Source of the DNA: Gammaproteobacteria bacterium
GTDB lineage: Bacteria > Pseudomonadota > Gammaproteobacteria > Pseudomonadales > JADFDG01
Direction: 5' to 3'
Assembly (NCBI GenBank): GCA_018262975.1
Contig: JADFDG010000015.1
Coordinates: 1 to 64,000 of the forward strand
DNA length: 64,000 nucleotides
Shown: positions 45,116-53,332 of the stretch, in pieces
Position numbering within the stretch: the stretch's first letter is position 1
Layout: every line of letters starts with the position of its first letter
Translations under genes and position numbers: made by a program
Notes under the pieces: model-generated
Database searches by the model: none
What the model was told of the DNA's origin: nothing
The model's input: the letters and a program-made list of their open reading frames with translations, nothing else

Positions 45116-45913
45116 TCAACGATTGCGCGTGAAGTCCGGCTTCTCGCCCTTCACGAAGGCGTCCACCGCCGTCTTGTGGTCGGCGCCGCGGAAAGTCTGC
45201 CACTCGTAGGCGACCGACGGGTCCATGATCGCATGGGCCAGTTGTTTGAGGCCCATGTTGGTCACCACCTTGGTCCAGCGGATGGAATCGCGGGCGCCGT
45301 TGGCAATGCGCCCGGCCATGCCGTACACCGCCTCGTCCAGCGCTTCCGGCGCCACCGCGTGGTTGATCAGCCCCATCTTCGCGGCATCGTCGGCCTTGAT
45401 GTGGTCACCGGTGAACAGGTACTCCTTGGCACGCGCGTAGCCGATCAGTTGCGGCCAGATCACCGCGCCGCCGTCGCCGGCCACCACGCCCGCGCACACG
45501 TGCGGATCGCCGATTTTCGCCGTGTTGGCCATGTAGATCAGGTCGCAGAACAGCGCCAGCGTGGCGCCCAGGCCCATGCAGTGGCCGTTCACCCGCGCAA
45601 TCAGCGGCTTTTCCAGGTCCAGCATGGAAAAGATGATGCGCTTGGCCGTCACGTGGCTCATGTAGTCGCCGCGGCCGGCATCGAGGTTCTTCTTCATTTC
45701 CTGCAGGTCGCCGCCGGCGCAGAAGGCGCGGCCGGCGCCGGTCAGCACCACCACGTCGCAGTCCGGGTCCTTCTGCACGTCATAGAAGATCGACCCCAGT
45801 TCCTCGTGCAGGTCGTCGTTGATGGCGTTGAGGACCTCCGGCCGGTTGAGGGTCAGGGTCAGGACGCGCCCGCGGTAGGCGGTGGCGATGTGGCGGTAAC
45901 GGCTGTAGTCCAT
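45116..45913 (-). CDS. Enoyl-CoA hydratase/isomerase family protein (crotonase)
   Basis: The 265-residue crotonase has the first oxyanion-hole motif AGRAFCAGGDL and the second in NGHCMGLGATLALFCDL. The region where classical hydratases have their two Glu residues reads KIGDPHVCAGVVAGDGG, so the chemistry may be other than simple hydration. ATG 45913 begins MDYSRYRH. The upstream frame to 46108 runs into the divergent promoter region. No ribosome site is present; a TTGTATAC-type palindrome abuts the start. It is divergent from the VOC gene and probably under the same regulator. Confidence 0.87.
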   Translation of the reverse strand: MDYSRYRHIATAYRGRVLTLTLNRPEVLNAINDDLHEELGSIFYDVQKDPDCDVVVLTGAGRAFCAGGDLQEMKKNLDAGRGDYMSHVTAKRIIFSMLDLEKPLIARVNGHCMGLGATLALFCDLIYMANTAKIGDPHVCAGVVAGDGGAVIWPQLIGYARAKEYLFTGDHIKADDAAKMGLINHAVAPEALDEAVYGMAGRIANGARDSIRWTKVVTNMGLKQLAHAIMDPSVAYEWQTFRGADHKTAVDAFVKGEKPDFTRNR

Positions 45914-45915
45914 GT

Positions 45916-45925
45916 TTGTATACAC
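45916..45925. promoter_or_regulatory. TTGTATACAC palindrome, candidate GntR-type operator
   Basis: TGTATACA (45917-45924) is a perfect palindrome in the sequence TTGTATACAC, three bases upstream of the crotonase start. It matches the TTGTATACAA type of site used by several FCD-group GntR regulators. Two such regulator genes lie about 5 kb away. Confidence 0.5.
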
Positions 45926-45984
45926 AATTTGCCGACAGGTGGATATTTGCGGCCACAAAAGGCCGGTAGTAGACTGCCCCAACC

Positions 45985-46004
45985 CCGGATTGTATGCAAT
46001 CCGG
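45985..46004. promoter_or_regulatory. 20-bp palindrome containing ATTGTATGCAAT
   Basis: CCGGATTG (45985-45992) and CAATCCGG (45997-46004) are perfect inverted 8-bp arms around TATG. The core ATTGTATGCAAT is one base from the ATTGTATACAAT form. It lies 40 bases before the VOC gene and would also control the divergent crotonase. Confidence 0.55.
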
Positions 46005-46043
46005 CCAGAACCCAACCGGGCGCCCGCCCGACCGGAGGCCACC

Positions 46044-46709
46044 ATGTCCGATACCGCCGTCGCGGCCGACAAGCCGCAAGTCACCCTCAAGACCCCGCTG
46101 CACCACATCCACCACGTGGCCTACCGCTGCCGCGACGCCGAGCAGACGCGCTGGTTCTGGGAAGAGGTGATGGGCTTCCCGCTGCGCATGGCCATGGTGT
46201 TCGACGAGGCGCCGGGCATGTCGGGCAAGTGCGATTACATGCACCTGTTCTTCCAGATGGGCGACGATAACTTCATCGCCTTCTTCGATTCGCCGGACGA
46301 CGACATCAACGAAGCCACCTTCCGCGCCAAGCACGGCTTCGACCTGCACATCGCCTTCGAGTGCGACACCATGGAAGAACTGAAGGCCTGGCGCCGCCGC
46401 ATCAACAAGATGGGCCGCCCCTGCTTCGGCGCCATCGACCACGCCTTCATCCACTCGATCTACATGTACGACCCCAACGGCATCCAGGTGGAAATCACCG
46501 TGAAGGATGCCAAGTACAACGAGATCGCCGAGGCCGAGTCGAAGGACGCCAAGGAGATCCTGGCGAAGTGGACGGCCATGACGCGCGAGCGCAAGGTGCA
46601 GAAGTTCGGCGCCGACGCCGTGGACATGCGCGGTGTGGACCTCGGCAAGGTCGACCTGTCGAAGATGAAGGCCGAGCCGCCCAAGCCGCACCACAAGCCG
46701 GCCAACTGA
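46044..46709 (+). CDS. VOC-fold metalloprotein (glyoxalase/extradiol dioxygenase superfamily)
   Basis: The 221-residue protein is a single VOC unit. The likely metal triad is intact: His24 (IHHVAYRC), His102 (FDLHIAFEC) and Glu150 (NGIQVEITV). This 2-His-1-carboxylate set occurs in glyoxalases, epimerases and ring-cleaving dioxygenases. A C-terminal charged tail (VDLGKVDLSKMKAEPP) is unusual. Neighbouring crotonase and alpha/beta hydrolase genes suggest a catabolic role. GGAGG precedes ATG 46044. Confidence 0.85.
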   Translation: MSDTAVAADKPQVTLKTPLHHIHHVAYRCRDAEQTRWFWEEVMGFPLRMAMVFDEAPGMSGKCDYMHLFFQMGDDNFIAFFDSPDDDINEATFRAKHGFDLHIAFECDTMEELKAWRRRINKMGRPCFGAIDHAFIHSIYMYDPNGIQVEITVKDAKYNEIAEAESKDAKEILAKWTAMTRERKVQKFGADAVDMRGVDLGKVDLSKMKAEPPKPHHKPAN

Positions 46710-46725
46710 TCCGCTTCCGCTCCTC

Positions 46726-46795
46726 GTAGAGAGGGGGCCATGCCCCCGATCTACCTGCAACCAGAAAAACATCGGGGGCATGGCCCCCTCTCTAC
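46726..46795. repeat. REP-like pair, locus 6
   Basis: Canonical AGA-type units at 46726-46749 and 46772-46795 face each other with a 22-base loop. The pair lies between the VOC and hydrolase genes and so might separate their transcripts or stabilise the upstream one. Confidence 0.88.
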
Positions 46796-46815
46796 ATCAT
46801 TGGTGGTGTTCCAGC

Positions 46816-47976
46816 ATGGAAAAGTTTGAGTACGAGCGCATTCCCTACCTCGTCGGCTACGTCGAGAAAAGCGAGTTCAAGGACACCTACGCCGGCCCGA
46901 TGGATTTCGTCGCGCTCGAGGCCCACCTGCTGAAGCCGAAGCGGCCGTCGAAGACGGTGATCGTGTTCATGCACCCGATCGGTGGCGGCGCCTACCTGCC
47001 GATGGTGTCGGCGCTGGCCAAGGCCGGCCACCACGTCATCTACTGCAACTCGCGTTACCGCGGCACCGACTCCGCGCTGATCATGGAAAAGGTCGCCGCC
47101 GACCTCGGTGCCTGCATCAAGGACGCCAAGGAGCGCCTGGGCTACGAGCAGGTGGTGCTGGCCGGCTGGTCCGGTGGCGGTTCGCTGTCGAACTTCTACC
47201 AGTCGCAGGCCGAGAACCCGACCATCACCCACACCCCGGCCGGCGATCCGTACGACCTGACGAAGAAGGGCCTGATCCCCGCCGACGGCGTGATGCTGCT
47301 GGCCGCGCACATCTCGCGCGCGCTGACGCTCACCGAGTGGATGGACCCGTCGGTACTCGACGAGAACGATCCGGAGAAGACCAACCTCGAGCTGGACATC
47401 TACAACGCCAACTGCCCGAACCAGCCGGCGTACAGCGCCGCGTTCGTCGAGCAGTTCCGCGCCGCGCAGGTGGCCCGCAACCGCAAGATCACCGCGTGGG
47501 TGCAGCAGAAGCTGGAAGACTTCCGCAAGCAGGGTCGCTTCCAGGAGGAATACGCGTTCATCACCCACCGCACCATGTGCGACGTGCGCTGGCTGGACAT
47601 CACGCAGGACACCAACGAGCGCAAGCCGAACTGGTGCTACCTGGGCGACCCGCGCATCGTCAACAACGGCCCGGTGGCGCTGGCGCGCTTCAACACGCTG
47701 CGCGGCTGGCTGTCGCAGTGGTCCTACGATCTCACCAACTGCAACGGCCTGAAGGCCGCCGCCGGCATCAGCAAGCCGGTGCTGGTGATCGGCAACACTG
47801 CCGACGACGCCTGCACGCCGAGCCACACGCATCGCCTGTTCGACGCCGTGAAGCACGACAACAAGGAGATGAAGGAAATCAAGGGCGCCAACCACTACTA
47901 CTTCGGGCAGCCGGCACAACTGGCCGAAGCCACGCAGACCTGCAGCGAGTGGTTGCACCGCAAGGGCCTGGCCTGA
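46816..47976 (+). CDS. Alpha/beta hydrolase
   Basis: The 386-residue hydrolase has the nucleophile elbow GWSGGGS (Ser119), an oxyanion strand (VIVFMHPIGGG), an acid in GNTADDACTP and His in KGANHYYFG. An insertion of about 130 residues between the elbow and the Asp makes a large cap. It probably cleaves a thioester, ester or C-C bond in the degradation pathway suggested by its neighbours. ATG 46816 was preferred to an upstream start, which would lie in REP DNA. The substrate is unknown. Confidence 0.85.
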   Translation: MEKFEYERIPYLVGYVEKSEFKDTYAGPMDFVALEAHLLKPKRPSKTVIVFMHPIGGGAYLPMVSALAKAGHHVIYCNSRYRGTDSALIMEKVAADLGACIKDAKERLGYEQVVLAGWSGGGSLSNFYQSQAENPTITHTPAGDPYDLTKKGLIPADGVMLLAAHISRALTLTEWMDPSVLDENDPEKTNLELDIYNANCPNQPAYSAAFVEQFRAAQVARNRKITAWVQQKLEDFRKQGRFQEEYAFITHRTMCDVRWLDITQDTNERKPNWCYLGDPRIVNNGPVALARFNTLRGWLSQWSYDLTNCNGLKAAAGISKPVLVIGNTADDACTPSHTHRLFDAVKHDNKEMKEIKGANHYYFGQPAQLAEATQTCSEWLHRKGLA

Positions 47977-47992
47977 CGCTCTCCCGCTTTAC

Positions 47993-48016
47993 GTAGAGAG
48001 GGGGCCACGCCCCCGA
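47993..48016 (+). repeat. REP-like single unit, locus 7
   Basis: One right-facing AGA-type unit with a CACG variant in the core (GGGGGCCACGCCCCC). It lies between the convergent hydrolase and DoxX-like genes, touching the end of the latter. Confidence 0.85.
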
Positions 48017-48017
48017 T

Positions 48018-48404
48018 TTACACGAAGCGGGCCAGCAGCTCGCGGGCAAGTTCGACGAGTTCCGGCGCGTACACCAGCACCGGCACGCTGCACAGCGCGA
48101 GGATCACCACCGTGCCCCAACCGAAGGCCGGCGGCCGCTTGGCGAAGTTCGTCCACGCGGCGCCGACCATCACCGGGCACATGATCAGCGAGCCGAGCGC
48201 GCCGATGACGGGGTACCACCAGATGGCCAGCATCATCGGCGCCGCCACTGCTTCAATGCAGCCGGTGAGCACGCGCAGCCAGTGCGGGAAGCGGAACTTG
48301 TCGAATTCCTCCACCATGTGCTTCGTGCCGATGATTTTCATCCAGCCGGCCGTGAGGAAGAACAGGCCGAGCAGGGTGGCAAGGATTTGCGCAGTGATTT
48401 CCAT
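48018..48404 (-). CDS. DoxX-like membrane protein
   Basis: The 128-residue protein has four predicted membrane spans (ILATLLGLFFLTAGWMK, VIGALGSLIMCPVMVG, TVVILALCSVPVLVYAP and one between) and the AGWMKI start common in DoxX-like proteins. The family is loosely associated with electron transfer and redox at the membrane but has no firm function. Divergent from the DUF2269-like gene, with about 77 bases between. Confidence 0.78.
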   Translation of the reverse strand: MEITAQILATLLGLFFLTAGWMKIIGTKHMVEEFDKFRFPHWLRVLTGCIEAVAAPMMLAIWWYPVIGALGSLIMCPVMVGAAWTNFAKRPPAFGWGTVVILALCSVPVLVYAPELVELARELLARFV

Positions 48405-48481
48405 TGTTGGGTGTCCGCCCGTGAAAACGAGTGCGCGACGTTAACGCAGAAAAATACGAATCGCCAGAACGGAACGACGAC

Positions 48482-49003
48482 ATGCTGCAGACCATCCACG
48501 ACGCGCTTGCGCCCTTTTACCTGCAGGTGAAGTTCCTGCACGTGTTCTTCGCGATGATCTGGGCGTTCAGTACCGCCGTTGCCTACTCGTACTACGTGAA
48601 GGGCGCCTTCCTGAAATGGGAGCGCAACCCGGAAGACAAGACCGCGATCCAGCGCCGCAACTGGGCGATCGAGCAGTTCGATCGCGGCGCGATCCTCGAG
48701 CACGTCGCTTTCCCGGTGCTCATCATCACCGGCCCGCTGATGTACTGGCTCGGTCCCTGGAGCGTCGACTCCACCTGGCTGATGATCAAGCTCGCCATCA
48801 TCTGCCTCATCTTCGTGCCGATGGAAATCCTCGACTACTGGCTGGCCCACTTCGGCGGCAACAAGGAAATGCTGCGCAAGCGCAACCTGCCGGAGAAGTA
48901 CGAGGCATCCATCCGCCTGCACTGGAAGTTCCTGAAGGTGACCACCCCGCTGGTGATGGTGTTCGTCCCGCTGATCGTGTGGCTGGCAGTCACCAAGCCC
49001 TGA
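48482..49003 (+). CDS. DUF2269-like integral membrane protein
   Basis: The 173-residue protein has four hydrophobic segments (VKFLHVFFAMIWAFSTAVAY, VLIITGPLMYWLGPW, MIKLAIICLIFVPMEI, LVMVFVPLIVWLAV). Conserved His residues lie near the membrane face (FLHVFFA, RLHWKF), a pattern seen in DUF2269-type membrane proteins and possible cytochrome-like proteins. I am not sure of the family name. The ATG at 48482 is preferred to a codon 17 residues upstream. It sits between DoxX-like and acyl-CoA dehydrogenase genes. Confidence 0.65.
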   Translation: MLQTIHDALAPFYLQVKFLHVFFAMIWAFSTAVAYSYYVKGAFLKWERNPEDKTAIQRRNWAIEQFDRGAILEHVAFPVLIITGPLMYWLGPWSVDSTWLMIKLAIICLIFVPMEILDYWLAHFGGNKEMLRKRNLPEKYEASIRLHWKFLKVTTPLVMVFVPLIVWLAVTKP

Positions 49004-49022
49004 GCCGGCGTATACCGGCCGG

Positions 49023-49052
49023 CCGCGGGTACCCGCGGGTTCCCCGATTTTT
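49023..49052 (+). terminator. Possible intrinsic terminator before the acyl-CoA dehydrogenase
   Basis: CCGCGGGTACCCGCGG (49023-49038) is a perfect 16-base palindrome followed by a short T-run (49048-49052) after eight other bases. Downstream, TAGAAT (49066-49071) is a plausible -10 box for the dehydrogenase gene, and GGCCGAC/GTCGGCC (49089-49106) forms a leader hairpin. Confidence 0.45.
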
Positions 49053-49128
49053 CCGGCCGCGCAGGTAGAATGCGCCCGCCCTTTGCCCGGCCGACCCCTG
49101 TCGGCCCCGATTCCCGGAGTAACGCGCC

Positions 49129-50286
49129 ATGACCCAGCAAGCCGCCGCCCTCGACCCGGCCGAAATCGAACTGTTCCGCGACAACGTCCGCAAGTTCCTC
49201 GAGAAGGAAGTCGCGCCGTTCTACGACCAGTGGGAGAAGGACGAGATCTTCCCGCGCACGCTGTGGAACAAGATGGGCGAGAACGGCTTCCTGTGCGTGG
49301 ACGTGCCGGAGGAATACGGCGGCATCGGCGCGCCGTTCCGCCTGTCCACGGTGATCATCGAGGAAATCTCGCGCATGGGCTTCGGCGCGCTGGCATCGAA
49401 CGTCTCGGTGCACAGTGACATCGTCACGCCGTACATCCTGCACCTGGGCAACGAGGCGCAGAAGCAGTACTGGCTGCCGAAGCTGGTCACCGGCGAGGCC
49501 GTGGGCGCCATCGGCATGACCGAGCCGGGCGCCGGTTCCGACCTGCAGGGCATGAAGACGCGCGCCGTCCTCGAGGGCGACAGCTACGTCATCAACGGCC
49601 AGAAGACCTTCATCACCAACGGCCAGCACTGCGACGTGATCGTGCTCGCCTGCAAGACCGACCCGAACGCCGGTGCCAAGGGCATCACGCTGTTCACCGT
49701 CGACATGAAGACGCCGGGTGCCAGCCGCGGCCGCAACCTCGAGAAGATGGGCCACCACGCCGCCGACACCTCCGAGCTGTTCTTCCAGGACGTGAAGGTC
49801 GGCCAGGACCAGGTCCTCGGTGGCCTCGGCAAGGGCTTCATCAACCTGATGAACGAACTGCCGCGCGAGCGCCTGATCCTCGCCGTGGGCGCCATCGCCG
49901 CCTGCGAAGGCATGCTCGAGTGGACCATCAAGTACGTCACCGAGCGCAAGGCCTTCGGCACCACCGTGTCGGCCTTCCAGAACACCCGCTTCAAGCTGGC
50001 CGAACTGAAGGCGCACACCGACGTGAACCGCGCCTACGTCAACCAGTGCAACGACAAGTACGACCGCGGCGAACTGTCCACGGTCGAGGCCTCCACGGCC
50101 AAGCTGATGACCACCGAACTGCAGGGCAAGGTCGCCGACGAGTGCCTGCAGCTGTTCGGTGGCTACGGCTACATGAAGGAATACCCGATTTCGCGTGCCT
50201 ACTGCGATGCGCGCATCCAGCGCATCTACGGTGGCACCAGCGAAATCATGAAGGAGATCATTGCGCGTTCGATCCTGGGTCGTTGA
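49129..50286 (+). CDS. Acyl-CoA dehydrogenase (long-chain type)
   Basis: The 385-residue flavoprotein has the expected domains and motifs (GAIGMTEPGAGSD, FITNGQH, YGGYGYMKEYPISRAYCDAR). The C-terminal position that holds the catalytic Glu in medium-chain enzymes reads IYGGTSEIMKE with Gly. A Glu at 260 (AACEGMLEW) occupies the alternative position used by long-chain and isovaleryl-CoA types. It would introduce a trans double bond in an acyl-CoA, with electrons passed to ETF. It neighbours the crotonase and hydrolase genes. The substrate is not certain. Confidence 0.93.
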   Translation: MTQQAAALDPAEIELFRDNVRKFLEKEVAPFYDQWEKDEIFPRTLWNKMGENGFLCVDVPEEYGGIGAPFRLSTVIIEEISRMGFGALASNVSVHSDIVTPYILHLGNEAQKQYWLPKLVTGEAVGAIGMTEPGAGSDLQGMKTRAVLEGDSYVINGQKTFITNGQHCDVIVLACKTDPNAGAKGITLFTVDMKTPGASRGRNLEKMGHHAADTSELFFQDVKVGQDQVLGGLGKGFINLMNELPRERLILAVGAIAACEGMLEWTIKYVTERKAFGTTVSAFQNTRFKLAELKAHTDVNRAYVNQCNDKYDRGELSTVEASTAKLMTTELQGKVADECLQLFGGYGYMKEYPISRAYCDARIQRIYGGTSEIMKEIIARSILGR

Positions 50287-50296
50287 TCATCGGCCG

Positions 50297-50394
50297 TGCC
50301 CCGGCGCGGCCGGGGGTGATGCGTCCGGCTCCCGAGCGGTAGCGAGCGGAGGCCGGACCGTCACCCCCGAGCCAGCCGGCGCTGCGCCGGGGCA
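50297..50394. repeat. 98-nt nested palindrome
   Basis: Three nested perfect arms occur: TGCCCCGGCGC (50297-50307) with GCGCCGGGGCA (50384-50394); CGGGGGTGA (50311-50319) with TCACCCCCG (50361-50369); GTCCGGC (50323-50329) with GCCGGAC (50352-50358). The apex holds a direct repeat of CGAGCGG (50333-50339 and 50343-50349) separated by TAG. It is unrelated to the REP units. It may be a terminator-like RNA, a small non-autonomous element or a processing site. Confidence 0.75.
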
Positions 50395-50424
50395 AGGTCG
50401 ATAGCGCGCGTAGGGGGACGGGGC

Positions 50425-51090
50425 ATGAACGAACACGCCAAACCACTGGCGCTGGTGGTGGCGGATGAACTCCGCGGCCGCATCCTGCGCGGTGAATTCG
50501 CGCCGGACGAGCGGATGCAGGAAGTCGCCGTCGCCGAGCGCATGCAGGTGTCGCGCACGCCGGTGCGCGAGGCGCTGCGCATCCTCGCCGAGGATGGCCT
50601 GCTCGTGTATTCGCCCAACCGCGGCTACAGCGTCAAGCGCTTCACCAGCGAGGACATCCTGGTGGCGTTCCGCGCTCGCGCGGCGATGGAGGGCATCGGT
50701 GCGCGCCTGCTGGCCGAGCGTGGCCTCGATGAAACAGCGCAACAGAAGCTCGATGCGATCCTCGCCGATGGCGACGCGCTGCTGGCGCGTGGCCGTTTGC
50801 CGGGCGAAGACCTGGAATCGTGGCGGGACATGAACCGCCGCTTCCACGTCACCCTGCTGGTGGCGGCGCACAGCGACCTGTTGCTGCGCATCGCCCGCGA
50901 CGCGCAGCACATCCCGGTGGTGAATGCCGGCGCCTTCCAGTGGTACCAGGCGGAAGATTTCCGTCGCCAGCACACCCTGCACCACATGGTGGCCGATGCC
51001 ATCCGCCGCCGCCTGCCGGAGCGCGCCGAAGCGCTGATGCGCGAGCACGTGCTGGAAGCCGGCGAAATCGTCCGCCGCCACCTGCCCTGA
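50425..51090 (+). CDS. GntR-family regulator, FCD group
   Basis: The 221-residue protein has an N-terminal winged helix-turn-helix (GRILRGEFAPDERMQEVAVA...VSRTPVREALRILAEDGL) and a C-terminal all-helical FCD ligand domain with conserved acidic and His residues (RDMNRRFHVTLL, HHMVADAI). FCD regulators usually respond to organic acids and repress catabolic operons. It is downstream of the acyl-CoA dehydrogenase and about 4.5 kb from TTGTATAC-type sites that suit this regulator class. The target is inferred. Confidence 0.9.
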   Translation: MNEHAKPLALVVADELRGRILRGEFAPDERMQEVAVAERMQVSRTPVREALRILAEDGLLVYSPNRGYSVKRFTSEDILVAFRARAAMEGIGARLLAERGLDETAQQKLDAILADGDALLARGRLPGEDLESWRDMNRRFHVTLLVAAHSDLLLRIARDAQHIPVVNAGAFQWYQAEDFRRQHTLHHMVADAIRRRLPERAEALMREHVLEAGEIVRRHLP

Positions 51091-51106
51091 AGCGTGCCAC
51101 GCTCCT

Positions 51107-51175
51107 GTAGAGAGGGGGCCATGCCCCCGATGCTCTTGGTCTACCGCAAAATCGGGGGCATGGCCCCCTCTCTAC
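51107..51175. repeat. REP-like pair, locus 8
   Basis: Canonical AGA-type units at 51107-51130 and 51152-51175 face each other over a 21-base loop, between two convergent GntR genes. Confidence 0.88.
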
Positions 51176-51190
51176 AAAAGAAAGTGGTGG

Positions 51191-51850
51191 TCAGCCAGCG
51201 CCGATCGCCTTGAGCACGATGCGCGCCTGGTTGTCACCGTAGGCCCGCGCCGCCGCTGCTGCAGCCTCGGCATCCCGCTTGAGCATGGCCTCGATGATCT
51301 GCCGGAACAGCGCGTACGACACGTCGATCTCGCTGGTCTCCGCCTGCAGCGCGATGAACGAGCAGCGTTGCAGCTCCGGCAGCAGGTCCACCAGCGCCTG
51401 CTCCAGGTAACGGTTGTCGGCGAAGCGCAGCGCCGCGTGCACGAACTCGAAGGCGGTGGCGTGGAACGCCGGCTTGTCGTCGGCCTGCTGCTGTGCGCCC
51501 ATGCGCTCCAGCAGCGCGATGAAATCCTGCAGGTCCCCGGCCTTCCAGTGCATGGCGGCACGGGTGGCCAGCTCGCCGAACAGCATGAACATGTAGTCGT
51601 ACAGGTCGGTGACCTGGCGCGGCGTGATCTCGGAGACAAATGCCCCGCGTCGCGGCTCGATGGTGACCAGGTGGCGCTTCTCGACGATGTGGAACGCCTC
51701 GCGCACGGTGTTCGAGCTCACGTCGAGCTCGCGGGCGATCTCCAGCTCGCGCAGCTTGTGTCCCGGCTTGTACTGGCCGGTGATGATCTGCTGGCCCAGG
51801 TGGCGGGCAATCTGTTCGGTGAGCGTTTCTCGCTGCGCAAAGGTCGACAT
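51191..51850 (-). CDS. GntR-family regulator, FCD group (second)
   Basis: The 219-residue protein has the same layout as the other GntR protein: winged helix-turn-helix (QQIITGQYKPGHKLRELEIA, VSSNTVREAFHIVEKRH) and FCD domain (KPAFHATAFEFVHAAL). The two are clearly different in sequence, so they are not a recent duplication. It is convergent with the first. It could control the catabolic genes or the trk genes downstream; the former is more in line with family habits. Confidence 0.9.
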   Translation of the reverse strand: MSTFAQRETLTEQIARHLGQQIITGQYKPGHKLRELEIARELDVSSNTVREAFHIVEKRHLVTIEPRRGAFVSEITPRQVTDLYDYMFMLFGELATRAAMHWKAGDLQDFIALLERMGAQQQADDKPAFHATAFEFVHAALRFADNRYLEQALVDLLPELQRCSFIALQAETSEIDVSYALFRQIIEAMLKRDAEAAAAAARAYGDNQARIVLKAIGAG

Positions 51851-51862
51851 GGGTTACCCGGG

Positions 51863-53329
51863 TCAGCGACGCCAGAACATCGGCGTGAGGAGGATCAGCA
51901 CGGTAAAGACTTCGAGACGGCCGACCAGCATGGCGAAGGACATCAGCCAGGTGGCGACGTCGTTCATGCTCGATACGTTGCCGGCCAGCACGCCCAGGCC
52001 CGGACCGGTGTTGTTGATGCTGGCGACGATGCCCGAGAACGCCACCTCGAACGGCACGCCGGTCGCCATCACCAGCAGGGCAAGCAGGATGGTCACCGCC
52101 ACGTACAGTGCCACGAAGCTCCATACCGCCTCGGCCACGCGGTCACTCACCTCGTTGCGCCCCACCTTCACCACGAACACGCCATTCGGGTGGATGAGCC
52201 GGTGGAACTCGCGCTCGCCCTGCTTGACCAGCAGCAGGAAGCGGATCGCCTTCATGCCGCCGGTAGTGGATCCGGCACAGCCGCCGAAGAAGAAGGTGAA
52301 CACCAGCAGCCAGGGCACGTAGGACGGCCACTGCGAGAAGTCCTCGGTAAGGTAGCCGGTGGAGGTGATCAGCGAAACGGACTGGAAGGCCGCGTGGCGC
52401 AGCGACTCGGCCCAGCTGCCGTAGGCGTTGTGCCACCACAGGCCCAGCGTGACCAGCGTGATGGTCAGCGCCACGAAGCCCAGGAAGAAGCGCAGTTCCG
52501 GGTCGTTCCAGTAGATGCGCGGATCGAAGCGACCCTTGTGCAGGTGGCGCCAGCTCAGGAAGTGCAGGGCGAAGTTCACTGACCCCAGCAGCATGAGCAC
52601 GATGGCGATCAGCTCGATGGTCAGGCTGTCGAAGTAGCCGAGACTGGCGTCGTGCGTGGAAAAGCCGGCAGTGGCCACCGACGACATCGCGTGGCAGATG
52701 GCGTCGAATGGCGTCATGCCGGCCCACAGGTAGGCGGCAAAGCCGCACAGCGTCAGCGTCACGTACACCAGCCACAGTGCCTTGGCAGTTTCCTTGATGC
52801 GCGGGGTCAGCTTGCTGTCCTTGTTGGGGCCGCTGGCCTCGGCGCGGAACAGCGACATGCCGCCGATGCCCAGCATCGGCAGGATCGCCACGGCCAGCAC
52901 GATGACGCCGCCACCGCCCATGAAATTCAGTTGCTGCCGGTACCACAGCACCGATTTGGGCAGCGCATCCAGCCCGGAGAACGCACTCGCACCGGTGGTG
53001 GTCAGGCCGGACATCGCCTCGAAATAGGCGTCGGTGTAACTGGCTGTCAGTTCCGGGGTGAGCATGAACGGGATGGCGGCGAACGCACTCATGCCCGCCC
53101 ACATCAGTGTCACCACGAAGAAGCCGTCGCGGGTGCGCAGCTCGCGGCGTGCGTTGCGCACGGGCAGCCAGATCAGCAGGCCTACCAGCAGCGAGAACAG
53201 CATGGAGTCCACGAACGGCACCAGGTTGCCGTCGTCGTACCACAGCGAGACGGCAATGGGCGGCAGCAGGGTGAGGCTGAAGATCATCAGCAACACGCCC
53301 AGCACGCGGAACGCGACGGCGAACTGCAT
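51863..53329 (-). CDS. trkH: Trk potassium uptake membrane subunit
   Basis: The 488-residue protein has eight to ten membrane segments and the four pore-loop filters of TrkH, including SGLTTTGASAF, SSVATAGFSTH, TSTGYLTEDF and SINNTGPGLG. It moves K+ inward with TrkA as the nucleotide-binding gate. It starts 3 bases after the trkA stop. The protein ends 'LLTPMFWRR', a common terminus. Full length and apparently functional. Confidence 0.95.
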   Translation of the reverse strand: MQFAVAFRVLGVLLMIFSLTLLPPIAVSLWYDDGNLVPFVDSMLFSLLVGLLIWLPVRNARRELRTRDGFFVVTLMWAGMSAFAAIPFMLTPELTASYTDAYFEAMSGLTTTGASAFSGLDALPKSVLWYRQQLNFMGGGGVIVLAVAILPMLGIGGMSLFRAEASGPNKDSKLTPRIKETAKALWLVYVTLTLCGFAAYLWAGMTPFDAICHAMSSVATAGFSTHDASLGYFDSLTIELIAIVLMLLGSVNFALHFLSWRHLHKGRFDPRIYWNDPELRFFLGFVALTITLVTLGLWWHNAYGSWAESLRHAAFQSVSLITSTGYLTEDFSQWPSYVPWLLVFTFFFGGCAGSTTGGMKAIRFLLLVKQGEREFHRLIHPNGVFVVKVGRNEVSDRVAEAVWSFVALYVAVTILLALLVMATGVPFEVAFSGIVASINNTGPGLGVLAGNVSSMNDVATWLMSFAMLVGRLEVFTVLILLTPMFWRR

Positions 53330-53332
53330 GGC

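Noticed and set aside
20525-51175. Dispersed 24-nt repeat considered as CRISPR repeats or transposon ends
   Set aside because: Copies are far apart, not regularly spaced, lack spacers and enclose no transposase. REP-type elements explain them better.
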